64,000 bases of DNA from Symbiodinium natans (lineage: Eukaryota > Sar > Dinophyceae > Suessiales > Symbiodiniaceae), in the NCBI GenBank assembly GCA_905221605.1, contig CAJNDS010002475.1, positions 159,001 through 223,000 of the forward strand. The letters are read 5' to 3'. Within the stretch, counting starts at the first letter, position 1; each line of letters begins with the position of its first letter. Shown one piece after another: positions 52,036-63,027 of this stretch. Below the pieces are notes generated by a model. The model did not search any database and was not told where the DNA came from. It worked only from the letters and a program-made list of their open reading frames with translations. The position numbers were made by a program, and so were the translations under genes.

Positions 52036-53164
52036 GAGGGAATGGATTCGAGCTTGCTGGACAGCCTCTGCCCCTCGTCGAGTCACAACAAGTTCCGGGA
52101 AAAACCTAAGACTTTATGCACCCGGGTCTAAACATGCACCTACAGACTACAGACCTAGGCTCGTCGAGTCCCGGAAGTCATAGGATTCTTTACGCCCTTG
52201 GTCTGGACAGCTCACTTTTGGGATCGTGGTTGCCTCTGCTAGGCAACCGATCAACCGACAAGCCACCTACTACCCGCTAAACCCAAGCGCTGCTACTTCG
52301 GAGCCTGACTCAGGCTGCACGGTGATCCCGTCAACCCGCCGCGTGTTGACCACATGATGCAGTCAGAAGTCTGTGGTACATCTAGGTATCGAAAGCTCAA
52401 TGCCCTCGCACCCTACAAGCCTTGTGTAAGCCCTAAACATGGCGTTGGAGATTCAGTTTCAAGTTCCTCCCCTGGATCCTCATACTCTAAGTGCCTGCTG
52501 GAAACCTTGGATGCTTGGATATTTGGTGGCTTTTCGCGACTCAGCGGAGTAGAATCACAAGCCGAAGATAGGTAAGCTAAGCTAAAGCCCAGGTGGATGT
52601 TTGACACTTCCGCCTTCGCAGAAAAAGCTGCCACCATCGCAAAGGAGAAGGCAGCTGAGCCGCAGACCTCCAAAATCTTGTTGGGGCCAGGTTTGTTTTA
52701 GTTAAGTTTGGGTTTTTGTTTGTTTTGGGGGAAGTCTTTAACTTTAAATTGTTCTTTCTCATGTGAGAGACACGAGAGCACATCAGCCGTGATATCGCGG
52801 GAGTGTGCGCAGGCTCTAAACAATTCCAGGCCAATATAGAAACCTTCCAGCCACATAAGCTTGCGAACTCTGCCAAGTCTCCTACATCTAAACAAAGCTC
52901 TAGAATGAAAACCTGCCTTGGGGCCACATGAACCCCAAAATTGGGGTCATATACCCTCCGCTACGACAGTTACCTATTTGGTCCCCGAGGTGAGCCCCCT
53001 AAACCCTGAACCCTGAGCCCTAAACCCTGAACCCTAAACCCTAAGCCCCCCCGAACTCCACAATGACTCCTTGACTGCTTTAGCCCGAGGCAGATGCCTT
53101 GGCGAAGCAAGAGCTCGAGGAGCTGCAGGCGAGGAAAAGTTTCCGTAGCTTGGGGATGCTGTGA
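52036..53164 (+). CDS. Predicted five-exon gene, 3' part
   Basis: Exons 52036-52091 (EGMDSSLLDSLCPSSSHN), 52314-52571 (LHGDPVNPPRVDHMMQSEVC ... LDAWIFGGFSRLSGVESQAE), 52593-52690 (WMFDTSAFAEKAATIAKEKA...), 52813-52922 (SKQFQANIETFQPHKLANSA...) and 53084-53164 (PEADALAKQELEELQARKSF..., TGA). All four junctions agree in phase. The second intron would be only 21 nt. The last intron starts at a family G element and uses a GC donor. The C-terminus is a charged helix, possibly coiled coil. No family recognised. Confidence 0.5.
52920..52986. mobile_element. Family G element, copy 3, internally deleted
   Basis: GGGGCCACATGAACCCCAAA ... CTATTTGGTCCCC. It keeps both ends but only 67 bp. Confidence 0.55.
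52991..53046. repeat. Degenerate CCCTAAA/CCCTGAA repeat
   Basis: About eight units in the last predicted intron of the preceding gene. Confidence 0.85.
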
Positions 53165-53210
53165 GGGTTTAGGGTTTAGGGTTTAGGGTTTAGGGTTCAG
53201 GGTTTAGGCG
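53165..53210. repeat. Telomere-type array right after a stop codon
   Basis: About six TTTAGGG units beginning at the base after TGA 53162-53164. Confidence 0.9.
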
Positions 53211-54070
53211 TTAGGTTTCACGGTCTCACGATTTTGGGAAATACCCTAGTGTAACAGGGCTGCTCCGGAGCCCGATGCACGAACGCAGCGACCCTGTGGC
53301 AGCGGCGTTGCTCCAGGATCTCCAAGCCAGCCAAGACTACACCGAAACCCTGACATTCCTTTGGGTTTAGTCTTGGGGTTTTGGAGCTTTAGGGCTTATG
53401 GTGTAGGGCTGGTCTGTTTATAGCAGGTCTTTAGGTGGCGCGGAAGCGCACAAAGCCCTGAACCGTTAGCCCAGCCCCTCTGCATCTGCTAAAACCTGAA
53501 GCCCCAAGAACAAAGCCTGTTCAGGGCCTCTCCAGCAGCCTTGCAAACAAGAAGCGCCTCGGCAAATGGAGCTTGAAGTTTGGATCTCCCCATTTGCTTC
53601 ATACAGGTTTGAGCGTGTTTTTTGGCGTGGGAGTTCTGCAAGCCTGTCGTCAGAGAATGTTGAAGTTGCTGCCCTGCTACGTTAAAAGACACGCTAGAAC
53701 AACAAGCAGCGAGAAGTAAACGCTTGGGTTTCCTCTCAGATCTCGGCCACGAAGATCCAAGTGCTTGCCACAGCATTGAAGCATAAAGCCTTGCACCCTG
53801 TTGGGGTGACACCTTGAGAGCCTTGCAGTCAAAAACCTCCGGAGTGTAAATGCTACAAGTTTTGACCCGCAATCTCCTGCAATGCCTCGCTCACTTTAAC
53901 AGTTCTCAAAAACGGGGAACTCTAGAACACTCAGCAGAACACTCCCTAAACCCTAAACCCTGTGACAGCCCAAAACCCCTAGAAGCGGACGAGACCGTAA
54001 CAGCCTAAAACCCAAAAACCCCTAGACCCCCCAAACAACCCCAGTGAAAATAAACCTTCCACATGCTCAG
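53211..54070. other. No confident gene
   Basis: An open frame on the minus strand (53489-53872) has no support. Otherwise unassigned. Confidence 0.3.
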
Positions 54071-54127
54071 GCGTGGCATGGACGAGGAAGATCAGGAGGA
54101 CACGCAGCAGAATGCGTGGCGGCCTCG
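54071..54127 (+). CDS. Predicted acidic exon
   Basis: ACATGCTCAG acceptor, RGMDEEDQEDTQQNAWRP, then CG|GTCTTT. Other frames are also open, so the choice rests on the acidic composition typical of linkers. Confidence 0.35.
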
Positions 54128-54283
54128 GTCTTTGTGAGGCTGAGGCTTGAGCGTTTCGGCACTCAGGGAGGTTCAGGATGCGTTTCGGGCTTCAGACATT
54201 ATGTCCGCTTGATCCTGAAATTTTAGATTTGGGCTGAGGCTTGCAGGGGTGCTCGGCGGAGACTCTTAGGGGGTGGTCAGGGG

Positions 54284-54372
54284 CTGGGTACTAACCCTTA
54301 ACTTTTTTGGTTGCATAAGATCCTGCTACAGATAAGAGGTTAGCCTTTTTTGGGGGCTAGGGTATTCAGTTT
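54284..54372. mobile_element. Family I repeat element
   Basis: GGGTACTAACCCTTAACTTT ... GGTTAGCCTTTTTTGGGGGC. Confidence 0.45.
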
Positions 54373-54547
54373 TCTGGGGGGCTGAGTTCAAGGATTTCGT
54401 TGACTTTGCATGTCGGGCGTAAGGGTTTTGGCAGAGCCAGAGCTTGGCAGAAGATTTGTTCACGGCCAAGAGCATTCCCTCATGGCCTCTATAAGTATAC
54501 TACAGAACCCCCAAAACTCTCTTTATAGTACCTTATAGTACCATTTC

Positions 54548-54612
54548 GGATGTTCCCCCCTTTACTAAGAGCTTACATAGGGTACTATAGTCCCTACTCA
54601 GGACTGTTAGGA
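54548..54612. mobile_element. Family C element, copy 8, right end lost
   Basis: GGATGTTCCCCCCTTTACTA and CTACTCAGGACTGTTAGGA. Confidence 0.55.
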
Positions 54613-55395
54613 GGAGCTTGTAACACAGCTCTCCAGGCCCGACCGCGATGCAGTGGAAAAGTCTCTGATTCACGCCTGGACGCTCAGACGCCGATGCTTC
54701 CGGAGTGTTGGAATCTTGTTTCGGGTTTAGGGTTTAGGGTTCAGAGGCGTAGATCTTCACCAAGGCTGCACGAGCCTCCAGACTCTTTGAATCCTGCGAC
54801 CCGAACCTCTCTACTTTTCGTCTTCCGAGGGTGCAGGGTTTCACTAAAGCTTGGTGCTTGGCATGGGGAAGCACCCGGAAGAGATGCACTGCACCTTCCC
54901 CTGTTGCTCACTTGTGGATTTGAGGTTGACGCCAGCATTATGTATGCAAGCATGCAAATTGCAGTTCAGAATCTATATGCAAAAGCATTCTGCAAGTCTC
55001 ACTTGCATTGAAAGGACTTTTGATTTTATAGCCAGCCTGCGAGTGGCATACAGGCGTGAGTGGGATGGTGCCCTAGCCACCTCCGTGAGTTGCATGCAGA
55101 TGAGGGGGAGCTGCTTGCAACTCGACACCCAAAGTTTGCAGCCCCACTTCGGTTCTCTATGCCTGAGTGCAATGGTGCCTCATGCATGCATGTTTCATCG
55201 TACACAAAGGAAAAACAAAAACGCCTGTCTTGGGGATCGTGTTCGTGAACTTGACACCAGCGTGTCAGGAGCTCCCCCTGCAACTCCTTGAAAGCTGCGT
55301 ACTTGTCGTAAACCCTCAACCCTAAACCCCAAAAAACCCTAAAAAGCCTACCCCTGTGCCATGTCCAAGCGAACCCAACAGCCCGGGACCTTGAG

Positions 55396-55890
55396 GTGGG
55401 AACACAGGCAGACGACAAGCACCGGCCGTTAGCTGAGAACTCTTTTGAGAGCTTACGAACAAAAGGGATTTCGCTCAAGGAAACCTCAGGCGTACCTTGG
55501 GTGGGGGACAGGGATGTCTGTTTGAAGTCTCGAACTCTCGGGGCTTCAGCTGTAGGGACGTCCCAAACCCACACGTTCGCCCCGTTGCGCTGAAGGAACC
55601 CGCCGACGTTGGAAGTGAGACGATTCTTGGAGGCTTCTTGGGTGAGGGATATGAGTGCAGGATTTCAACCATAGTCTCACGGGGCCGGCTCGGAGCGAGT
55701 CCTGCATTTCTTCGTCAAGAATGGTGATACGCTTGAACTGCTTGAGGTGCGCTGGGAGCCAGAACGGAGACCATATTCAGTATTTAAGTGTATATGCATG
55801 TTCACCACTCCAGACACAACCCCAACACGGAAAGCAACATTGCATCACTGTGAGCAGCTCAGAACGAATCAGCCTGAATAGGTTTCTTGG
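55396..55890 (+). CDS. Coding-like segment, splice structure unresolved
   Basis: Three stretches look coding: ADDKHRPLAENSFESLRTKG near 55410-55470, ALKEPADVGSETILGGFLGE near 55588-55647, and SERVLHFFVKNGDTLELLEV near 55692-55751 in another frame. Probably exons of one gene, but boundaries could not be fixed. No domain recognised. Confidence 0.35.
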
Positions 55891-56486
55891 CAATTCCGAG
55901 TCCTGTAGGTATTTGTTTCTCAGCGCTGGCTTTTGAGTTGTGGTCTTTGGTTCTAGGCCCGGCTTCACACAACCACAGTCAAGGAAGGAGAAATGGTGAA
56001 GAACAGATGTCGAAAGAACAAAGCGACAGTCAGCCAAAGTGTTTGTTTCGGTGCTGAACGAAGATACATAGAGGTTCATTCAGGCAGCTGCTAAATAGAC
56101 CTCAAATCCAAGGTAGGCGCGCTTTTTCATCTTGAAGCCAGGTTGTGCGTTCTAGTTGCAGCTTGTCAGGTTGAGAAGGTAGATGTTTTTGTTTGATCAG
56201 CAAAAGTAACTCTTAGCTAACCTTGCTCTGCGGTTGTGAGCTTGAAACACCCTCTACGCCTTGAATTGGGTGTTGGTGTAGTTTGCATTGTTTGGCTTCT
56301 TTTTATCGGGTTTGTATGATAGTGCTCAGTGGTTAGTTCCATTAACCCCCCCCCACCCCAATAAAAAAAAAAAACAGCAACAACAACAAAAATGAGAAGA
56401 AAACAGAGTAACAGTCCCTCCCGACCGTCCACTTTGTCATGATACTTTTTTAAGCATTCCGAAAACCCTAATTTTATCTGAAGGCC

Positions 56487-56549
56487 ATGAAGCAGGAAGC
56501 GGAGAAGTGCCAGCTTTCGGAGGCAGTTCGCTGCGCGGGACTTCCGGTT
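56487..56549 (+). CDS. Possible short exon with ATG
   Basis: MKQEAEKCQLSEAVRCAGLP followed directly by GTTCGT and then a TTTAGGG pair. Could be a first exon. Confidence 0.33.
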
Positions 56550-56589
56550 CGTTTAGGGTTTAGGGCCTGCAGAGGGTTGATCCAGAAAA

Positions 56590-57165
56590 TACTACAACAC
56601 TACAATACCACAATACTACATACAATACTTCAATACTACAATACTGCAAAAGACCACTTGTATACTGTTTCTGAAAAGCACAATTTGCGCAAGCGCACGT
56701 TAAAAGCGCAGCTATTGCAATACTACAAGACGACAACACTACAATACTACAACACTACAACACTACAATACTACAACATACAACATACAACAACATACAA
56801 CAACATACAACACACAACAACATACAACAACATACAACACACAACATACAACAACATACAACATACAACAACATACAACATACAACATACAACATACAAC
56901 AACATACAACATACAACATACAACAACATACAACAACATACAACATACAACAACATGCAACAACATGCAACATACAACATAATACAACATACAACATAAT
57001 ACAACATACAACATAATACAACATACTTGTTGTATGTTGTTGTATGTTGTTGTCTGTTGTTGTCTGTTGTTGTCTGTTGTTGTCTGTTGTTGTCTGTTGT
57101 TGTCTGTTGTTGTCTGTTGTTGTCTGTTGTTGTATGTTGTATGTTGTTGTATGTTGTATGATGTG
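56590..57165. repeat. ACAACATAC microsatellite forming a giant inverted repeat
   Basis: From 56760 to 57024 mixed CAACATACAACA units. From 57025 the complement (TTGTATGTTGTTG, then TTGTCTGTTG units) begins at once, so the two arms can pair across 57025. Confidence 0.9.
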
Positions 57166-57419
57166 CAAGTATTCAATATCCAGAAAGCCTACACACGTGC
57201 GCCCAATGCAAATTTCAAAGAGTCCTTTTTGCAAACCACACCCGGCCCTTATGTTGTTGTATGCTTTTGGTCCGGTCTCAATGAGTTCACTGATGCTTCT
57301 GATGTACACCTTAACCAGCTAATAGAACTACGAAGAGAGATCTGTCAACCAGTGAGCCCCCGGATTAGAAGGAAGCCTCAAAGTGGGCACGTAACCGCCG
57401 GGCAGTTGTACACGCTTCG

Positions 57420-58370
57420 CTCAGTATTTTTAATATGAAGTGAATAATATTAATACGGGCTTATAATGAGTAGCGAAGCATGAAGCCCGTATGAATATAT
57501 GAACGAAGTATAATGCGCCCACATAGTATTTTAACTGGCGCATATAATAATAATAGAATAATGTGAAGAGAATATTATTGTGAGTTTACAAGGAACGAAG
57601 TGATCACGTGAAACTGAACGAAACAAAGGAGAGAATACTATAGGTGTAGTGAATGAATGAATGAATGAATGAATGAATGAATGAATGAATGAATGAATGA
57701 ATGAATGAATGAATGAATGAATGAATGAATGAATGAATGAATGAATGAATGAAATGAATGAATGAATGAATGAATGAATGAATGAATGAATGAATGAATG
57801 AATGAATGAATGAGTACACGCGTGAATTTATATTACAAGTGTACGAAATGAATGAACGAACGAAACAAGTGAGCCGACACGGAGGTGCCATCAGAATCCT
57901 TTTGTAGGAGCTCTTGGGATTCAAGAACCTGTTATCCTTGGCGAACCACAAATCAAGGGTTAACCGATGATTGGTCAAAAAACCCCATTAAAAGTGTAAC
58001 CGGGGAATGAGTGTCATGCGTCCCACACCCGGTTAGTATTAATAAAGCGTGAACAATGCGAACGCAAAGAACAGAATAATAAGTGAACGAAGTGAACCCC
58101 AAAAACCCAATAAATGTACTATATTATAAGCGTACTGTGCGCATGAATTAATGCATTTGTTGGGGCTTTTGGTATTGTCTTCGTGTTCTCCTTTATGACC
58201 CCCTTTTTCCCCTATTATCTTCTTTCTTTCGCTAATTCACAGATCACGCGTTCATTTCATTCACTTGTATCTGCTGAGATTAGTTGAAAGAAGATAATTG
58301 TGTTTAAGGGGCGCATAAAAAAAAAAGAGAATACAAAGAGCGCCCCGTAAAAACCCCCATTAAAACAACC
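57420..58370. other. AT-rich island of unlike composition
   Basis: A/T-rich with repeated GAACGAAGT, GCGCATATAATA and AGTGAACGAA phrases. No convincing gene. Contains the TGAA array at 57646-57812. Confidence 0.6.
57646..57812. repeat. TGAA tetranucleotide array
   Basis: About forty units with one extra A at 57752. Frames coding Ser-Phe-Ile-His are artefacts. Confidence 0.97.
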
Positions 58371-58445
58371 TGGTGCAGCAAAAGCCTCATGGTGTGGTTT
58401 CTTGCACTCATTCTCAGGGTGAATATACTACAAGTGAAGAGAGTA

Positions 58446-58740
58446 AATTGTTGTTGTTGTTGTTTGTGTATGTTGTTGTTTGTTGTTGTTTGTGTATGTT
58501 GTTGTTGTATTGTATGTTGTATGTTGTTGTATTGTATGTTGTTGTGTTGTATGTTGTTGTGTTGTATGTTGTTGTGTTGTATGTTGTTGTGTTGTATGTT
58601 GTATGTTGTTGTGTTGTATGTTGTATGTTGTTGTGTTGTATGTTGTATGTTGTACGAGTTGTATGTTGGATGATGATGTATGCTGTATGACGTTGTATGA
58701 TGTTGTTTAATGTATGATGTTGTATGATGTTGTATGGCAA
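58446..58740. repeat. TTGTATGTTG microsatellite
   Basis: The G/T strand of the same family as 57025-57165, with TTGTTGTGTTGTATG higher-order units. A short complementary tract is at 59288-59330. Confidence 0.93.
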
Positions 58741-58903
58741 GATATACGCTGAGAAACAGTGGAGTTTTCTGCTTTTTTTCGAAATGCGAAATTCACTTTT
58801 ATTTTGTTGCCTGTGATTTGAAGGCTGAAAAGGAGTTTTTGGGTGAACGGCTCACGCGGACAAGCAGCCAGGCCCCCCTCAGAAGTCGGCCTTCAAAAAA
58901 AAA

Positions 58904-58997
58904 CGACCCAGGGTGGACTCGAACCACCATAGTTTGCTGGCGTCAAAGGCTGAAGAGCCCTCGCAAAGCAACGCCTTGCCCATTAGGCCACTGGGTC
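58904..58997 (-). tRNA. tRNA-Arg(GCG) with 21-nt intron
   Basis: Read on the minus strand: acceptor GACCCAG pairs with CTGGGTC; D-arm GCC-TAATGGGCAA-GGC; anticodon stem TTGCT/AGCAA; loop TTGCGA then a 21-nt intron (58960-58940), then C; T-arm GGTGG-TTCGAGT-CCACC; discriminator G; then a run of nine T as Pol III terminator. A box TGGCCTAATGG and B box GGTTCGAGTCC are perfect. The intron contains CGC that can pair with the anticodon, as usual for nuclear tRNA introns, and lies after position 37. The body closely resembles eukaryotic tRNA-Arg. A G34 arginine anticodon is unusual, since eukaryotes normally use A34. Confidence 0.85.
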
Positions 58998-59030
58998 CTA
59001 CTCAAAGCATAACCTTTATTGTACTCAAAA

Positions 59031-59102
59031 ATAAAGCACTGGTTTCGATCCAGGGACCTTTGGGTTATGAGCCCAACACGCTAACCACTGCGCCACTCCG
59101 CT
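59031..59102 (-). tRNA. Initiator tRNA-Met-like gene, acceptor stem broken
   Basis: Minus strand: AGCGGAG, D-arm GCGC-AGTGGTTA-GCGT, anticodon arm TTGGG-CTCATAA-CCCAA (CAT), then CCTGG-ATCGAAA-CCAG. The AUCGAAA T-loop and A1 are initiator features. The 3' acceptor strand expected (CTCCGCT) is not present; only GCT is left to pair with AGC. A T-rich stretch follows. Probably a pseudogene, or one needing repair of the 3' end. Confidence 0.6.
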
Positions 59103-59360
59103 GTTGAACTTCAGGTTGAGCCTTTGCTCATAAAACTTTTTCCGTGTGGCGGAGTATACCAGCCTGCATCAACAAATCGAATTTCTTGCCGTACCAAAGC
59201 ATAGGCAACAAATCAATCGTATGAAAATCCAATTTATGACAGGCAACAAATCCAATTTTTTGCCGCACGTCTCCAAGAACTCACAGGCAACATACAACAA
59301 CAACAACAAACATACAACATACAACAATACTCAATTCTGCAAAACTACAATTCTGCAATA

Positions 59361-61011
59361 CGACAATCACGGTTTTTGCTGACGACACTAAGGTGGTTGC
59401 ATGCCCAGACAGAGCCCGTGGGCGAGCATCGCGCAAAAGGGCTCTGTCATGAAACTCTGTGCTACATTTAAGCGACAGCTCACGCGTGACCATGACTGTC
59501 CTTGCCCAGGTCGTCACGTGATTCAGTGCGTAGTCTTGTTCCAGGTTTGTGTCGTCAAAGAATTTCATCAACGACAGGTCGGATGTCGACCCGAGTGGCC
59601 TCAATCCGGAAGACATATTCGCTCATTGTCATCCTGCGCTGAAGCCCGGCGCCTCCCAAGGACCAGCCGAGCAAGCGACCGAAACAGGAGGAGGATGCCC
59701 GGCAGCAGCGGGGCCCTGTGCAGACAGCCTCCAGGGGCAATCGTCACACGTGTACAGGGAGTTTGACCGAACACATGCGGCTCCGTGTTCGCTTGCTGAT
59801 CCAACACGAAGATCAGCTGGCGGCCCTTCGGATGGCGAAGCCTTCGTGGTCCCCGGCAACGTATGCCATCTCGGTGGAATGGAACAAGACTCGCGAACCA
59901 AGATCCCTAAGAACCCTTCTGTTAGCCTGCTTGATCCGAGAACTCACGCAGCGAACTCAGAAAATGGTTGCCAGGACCGAGCTCAAAGCGGCCAAGTGGG
60001 TGACGCCGGATGGAGGGTGGTGCGTCATGAAGTTCTGTCATCGAGCCAAAAAGCTGGCTCCGAACCCGGACAAAACTGCCATGGCACACGACGAGGTTGT
60101 TGACTTTCCTGTTGACGGCGATGCAGGGCGAAGTCACACACAAGTTCTGCAGCGCTCGCCCGCTGAAGCAGCTGGAAAGCGCAGCGGAACAGTCTTTGGG
60201 GAGAGAAGGCCTGGGAGGTTCACGAGGCCTTTTGCTCGTTGGCCACAGCCTGTCGGTTTGGCAGCTGATTGGAGTGTCTCTCAAACGGGACACGTTGCAG
60301 CACACAGCTGCAGCAAAGCAAGTAGCGAAGCCCTGGGCAACCGCTGAGCTGCTCTCGGGATGGTGATCCATCTTCGCACCGGGCCCTAAACATAATCCTG
60401 AACTTCAGCATCTTGTCAATCATTGGCATCAGCAAGAGTATCGACAAGCTCTCGTTGAAACAGGACCATGGCTGTTTCTTCAACTTCCGCGTTTTCAGTA
60501 CAGGAGTGGTCGCGTAACAAAAACCCGACAGATGTATCACATCCCACACGTCGTGCAGGTGCCACTCTTCAGTTAGCAGTGCAGTGGCTCCCTTACCGCA
60601 TCACAGCAGTTGTAGGGCATCATGGCTCTGCCCCGCGTTCAGGCCATTACACTTCGCTGACTGCTGCCGATGGGGAGTTTCAAATCTGATCACAAAAGTG
60701 TCTGAGTTGCCACTGAAAGCCGAGTGCAGTAAAGCTTGCCGTGACATGTATACATCATCTTGTTGACTCGGGATTCTCAGGATTCTCGCGAGTCTGCTGC
60801 AGCACTCAGTCGTGATTTCGGTAGCGTAGACTCGCCGCTTGGGGGCCATGGCCATGCTGTGGCTACGCAACACGCAACTGCACGGGGCATAGTGGATCGC
60901 CAGTCAGCTGTATCTTCAAGGGAAACGGCTGGAGCACCTTTGTCAGGACATGAACAGACTCCCTCTGTGCCTCAGACCGGCATAGAACGTTACTTCCCAA
61001 GAAGGGCGTAG
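59361..61011 (+). pseudogene. Decayed retroelement with C-terminal USP-like domain
   Basis: Begins with TITVFADDTKVV, matching the F/YADD active-site motif of reverse transcriptases. About 59775-60100 then reads RLLIQHEDQLAALRMAKPSW ... WVTPDGGWCVMKFCHRAKKL, a segment I recall from repeated dinoflagellate polyproteins. 60394-60570 (NPELQHLVNHWHQQEYRQAL, LFLQLPRFQYRSG) and, after a frameshift, 60584-60689 (YRITAVVGHHGSAPRSGHYT) look like the C-terminal part of a ubiquitin-specific protease fold with its GHY histidine box. Several frame changes and stops make it non-functional. 5' parts (endonuclease and most of RT) are absent. Confidence 0.6.
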
Positions 61012-61205
61012 AGTCCTGCCCGCATAGTCTGCCGCATCATTCCTTTGCCGATGCCGATAGAGGTCCATGCACAGCGTGCGGATCGCTCTCGTTTTTCGTA
61101 GCGTAAGTAAGCCGTCCAAAGGGCATGCGTGCCAAGCCGTGAAGATCGGCCGGTGCTGAGCACTGAAGGCGCTCGCTGGACAAGGACATGTTCTTGCCGC
61201 GGTGG

Positions 61206-61261
61206 AAGAAGATGTGTTGATGATGATGATGATGATGATGAGGATGAGGAGGATGAGGATG

Positions 61262-61318
<57 letters not shown>

Positions 61319-61440
61319 TTGATGTTGATGTTGATGTTGATGTTGATGTTGATGTTTGATGCTGTTGATGATATGATGCTGTTGATGATATGATGTTGAT
61401 GATGATGTTGATGGCGTTGCTGATGATGTTGGTGATTAGG
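61206..61440. repeat. GATGAT/GATGTT microsatellite
   Basis: About 45 trinucleotide GAT units passing into GTTGAT hexamers. All three frames are open on both strands. Confidence 0.95.
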
Positions 61441-62829
61441 CTTGGTGTTGAGGAGGGTGGAAGTGTTGATGTTGCCGGTGTTGTACTTTGTTGGAAGAGT
61501 GCGCCACCAAAGTTGGCTATGAAATATGGAAAACAACGTACGCTACTTATTGGCCCGATGTGGCTAGATTCACGCGAGCAAAGTACATAAGTAAACAAAA
61601 AGTATGTATGGTTGATCTGGAGTTGAATCATAGGATGTCTTGGGAAAAAGGATTTGCAAAATATGCGCTATGCCCTAATGGATAGTCAATTGACAATTTT
61701 CGCTTTTGCCAGCAGATGCCCATACAGTGGCACGTTCAGGTTTTAGCTTGTTAAGCTCGAATGTTGCCACATGCAACTGAAGCGTCGATGGATTGCGCCC
61801 GGTAAAATTGGCGGAACAGCCGCGCAATCAAGACGCTCTCAAGCATCGATTGGCATGCTTAGAGTCTGCATTAGAAAGACATTTTTGAGTTAGGGTTTTA
61901 GGGTTTTAGGTTGAGCTCATCATGCAGACGAGTCTGGAGGCCGAGCTCCGTGGCTTTGTGGCAGAGGCGGAGATCGATCAGCGGGGAGAAGTCGCCTACG
62001 TGGGGGGCCTTTTCTAGGAGATGGGGGGAGGGGGGGGATTTGCGAAATTGGGCGGTGGATTGGGGTTTAGGGCTGGGGATTAGGGGTTTAGGGGCTTAGG
62101 GGCTGAGGGGTTCAGGGACTTAGGGGGCGGGGGGGGGTCCCTCACTTTCGTAAACCCGCCAAAAGTCACGCAAGCTTCCGTAGAAGGGGAAACACGAATA
62201 GGGGTGAAATTGGGGGGTTCATCCCATGTTAGAAGAAGTGGCAGAGGCATTGTAAAAACGTCAATTCCTCTGCATTTTACTAGGACATGTACAAAAATGC
62301 AAAAATTAGGTTGCCATTAGTGGCTACAATCATATTGCGATGTATTTGTGTCCATTAGCGCGCGTTAGCGCTTCTCGTTTGTTTGTGGGTCTTGAGGCTG
62401 CAAGGGAACACCAAACTCGGTCGTTTCTTGAAATACAAAGTAGCCCACTAGTCGCCGGTCACTCCTTGATAACCGACAACGATCCTTGCATCCCGTGTTT
62501 TGCACGGTTTCTGCTAATGGAGGGGGGTAGCCTCACGCGCCGGGCCAACATCCATGCAAGTTTGTGCGTATTGGACTCGCATTGCCACCTGCAGCTTTGA
62601 CGTAAGAAGCGAGGATATTTATAACGCGGAATGAAAAACATACTCGCCCGTTCATAGTGGCCTCAGCCCCCACGCTTTTGCACAGAGACCCTTCACGGAA
62701 CTCAGAAGCAGCAACGCAGAAGAAACGGCGCCCATAACTTGTTGCTAAGGGTCCAACCCTTGAGTTTCAGTAGGCCTCCATGCTAAAGCAGACTCACAAC
62801 CCTTCTGTGGGCTTTCCCGATACCCAAAA
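61441..62829. other. No confident gene
   Basis: A family D-like right end (CCTCACTTTCGTAAACCC) lies at about 62141-62158. No exon is supported. Confidence 0.3.
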
Positions 62830-62950
62830 AAACCTTAACCCTATAGACCCTAAACCCTATACACCCTAAACCCTATTAAAAAAAAACTATAAACCCTATA
62901 ACCCTTATAAATTTCATAAACCCTAAAACCCCATAAACCCTATAAACCCA
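62830..62950. repeat. Degenerate CCCTATAAA repeat
   Basis: Mixed AACCCTATA and CCCTAAA units. Confidence 0.85.
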
Positions 62951-63027
62951 GAAGTTGAGGTTGATCACATCAAAACCTGGGTCCCGATACTCTTCGAGCT
63001 TCGCAAGCCGCAGCCCTGGCTTCGGGT

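Noticed and set aside
56755-57309. Cysteine/valine-rich minus-strand protein
   Set aside because: It is the translated ACAACATAC microsatellite; only the last few dozen codons lie outside the repeat.
57604-57978. Ser-Phe-Ile-His repeat protein on the minus strand
   Set aside because: Translation of the TGAA tetranucleotide array; no coding signals on either side.
61129-61536. Asp-, Met- and Ile-rich open frames
   Set aside because: Translation of a GAT trinucleotide microsatellite in different frames.
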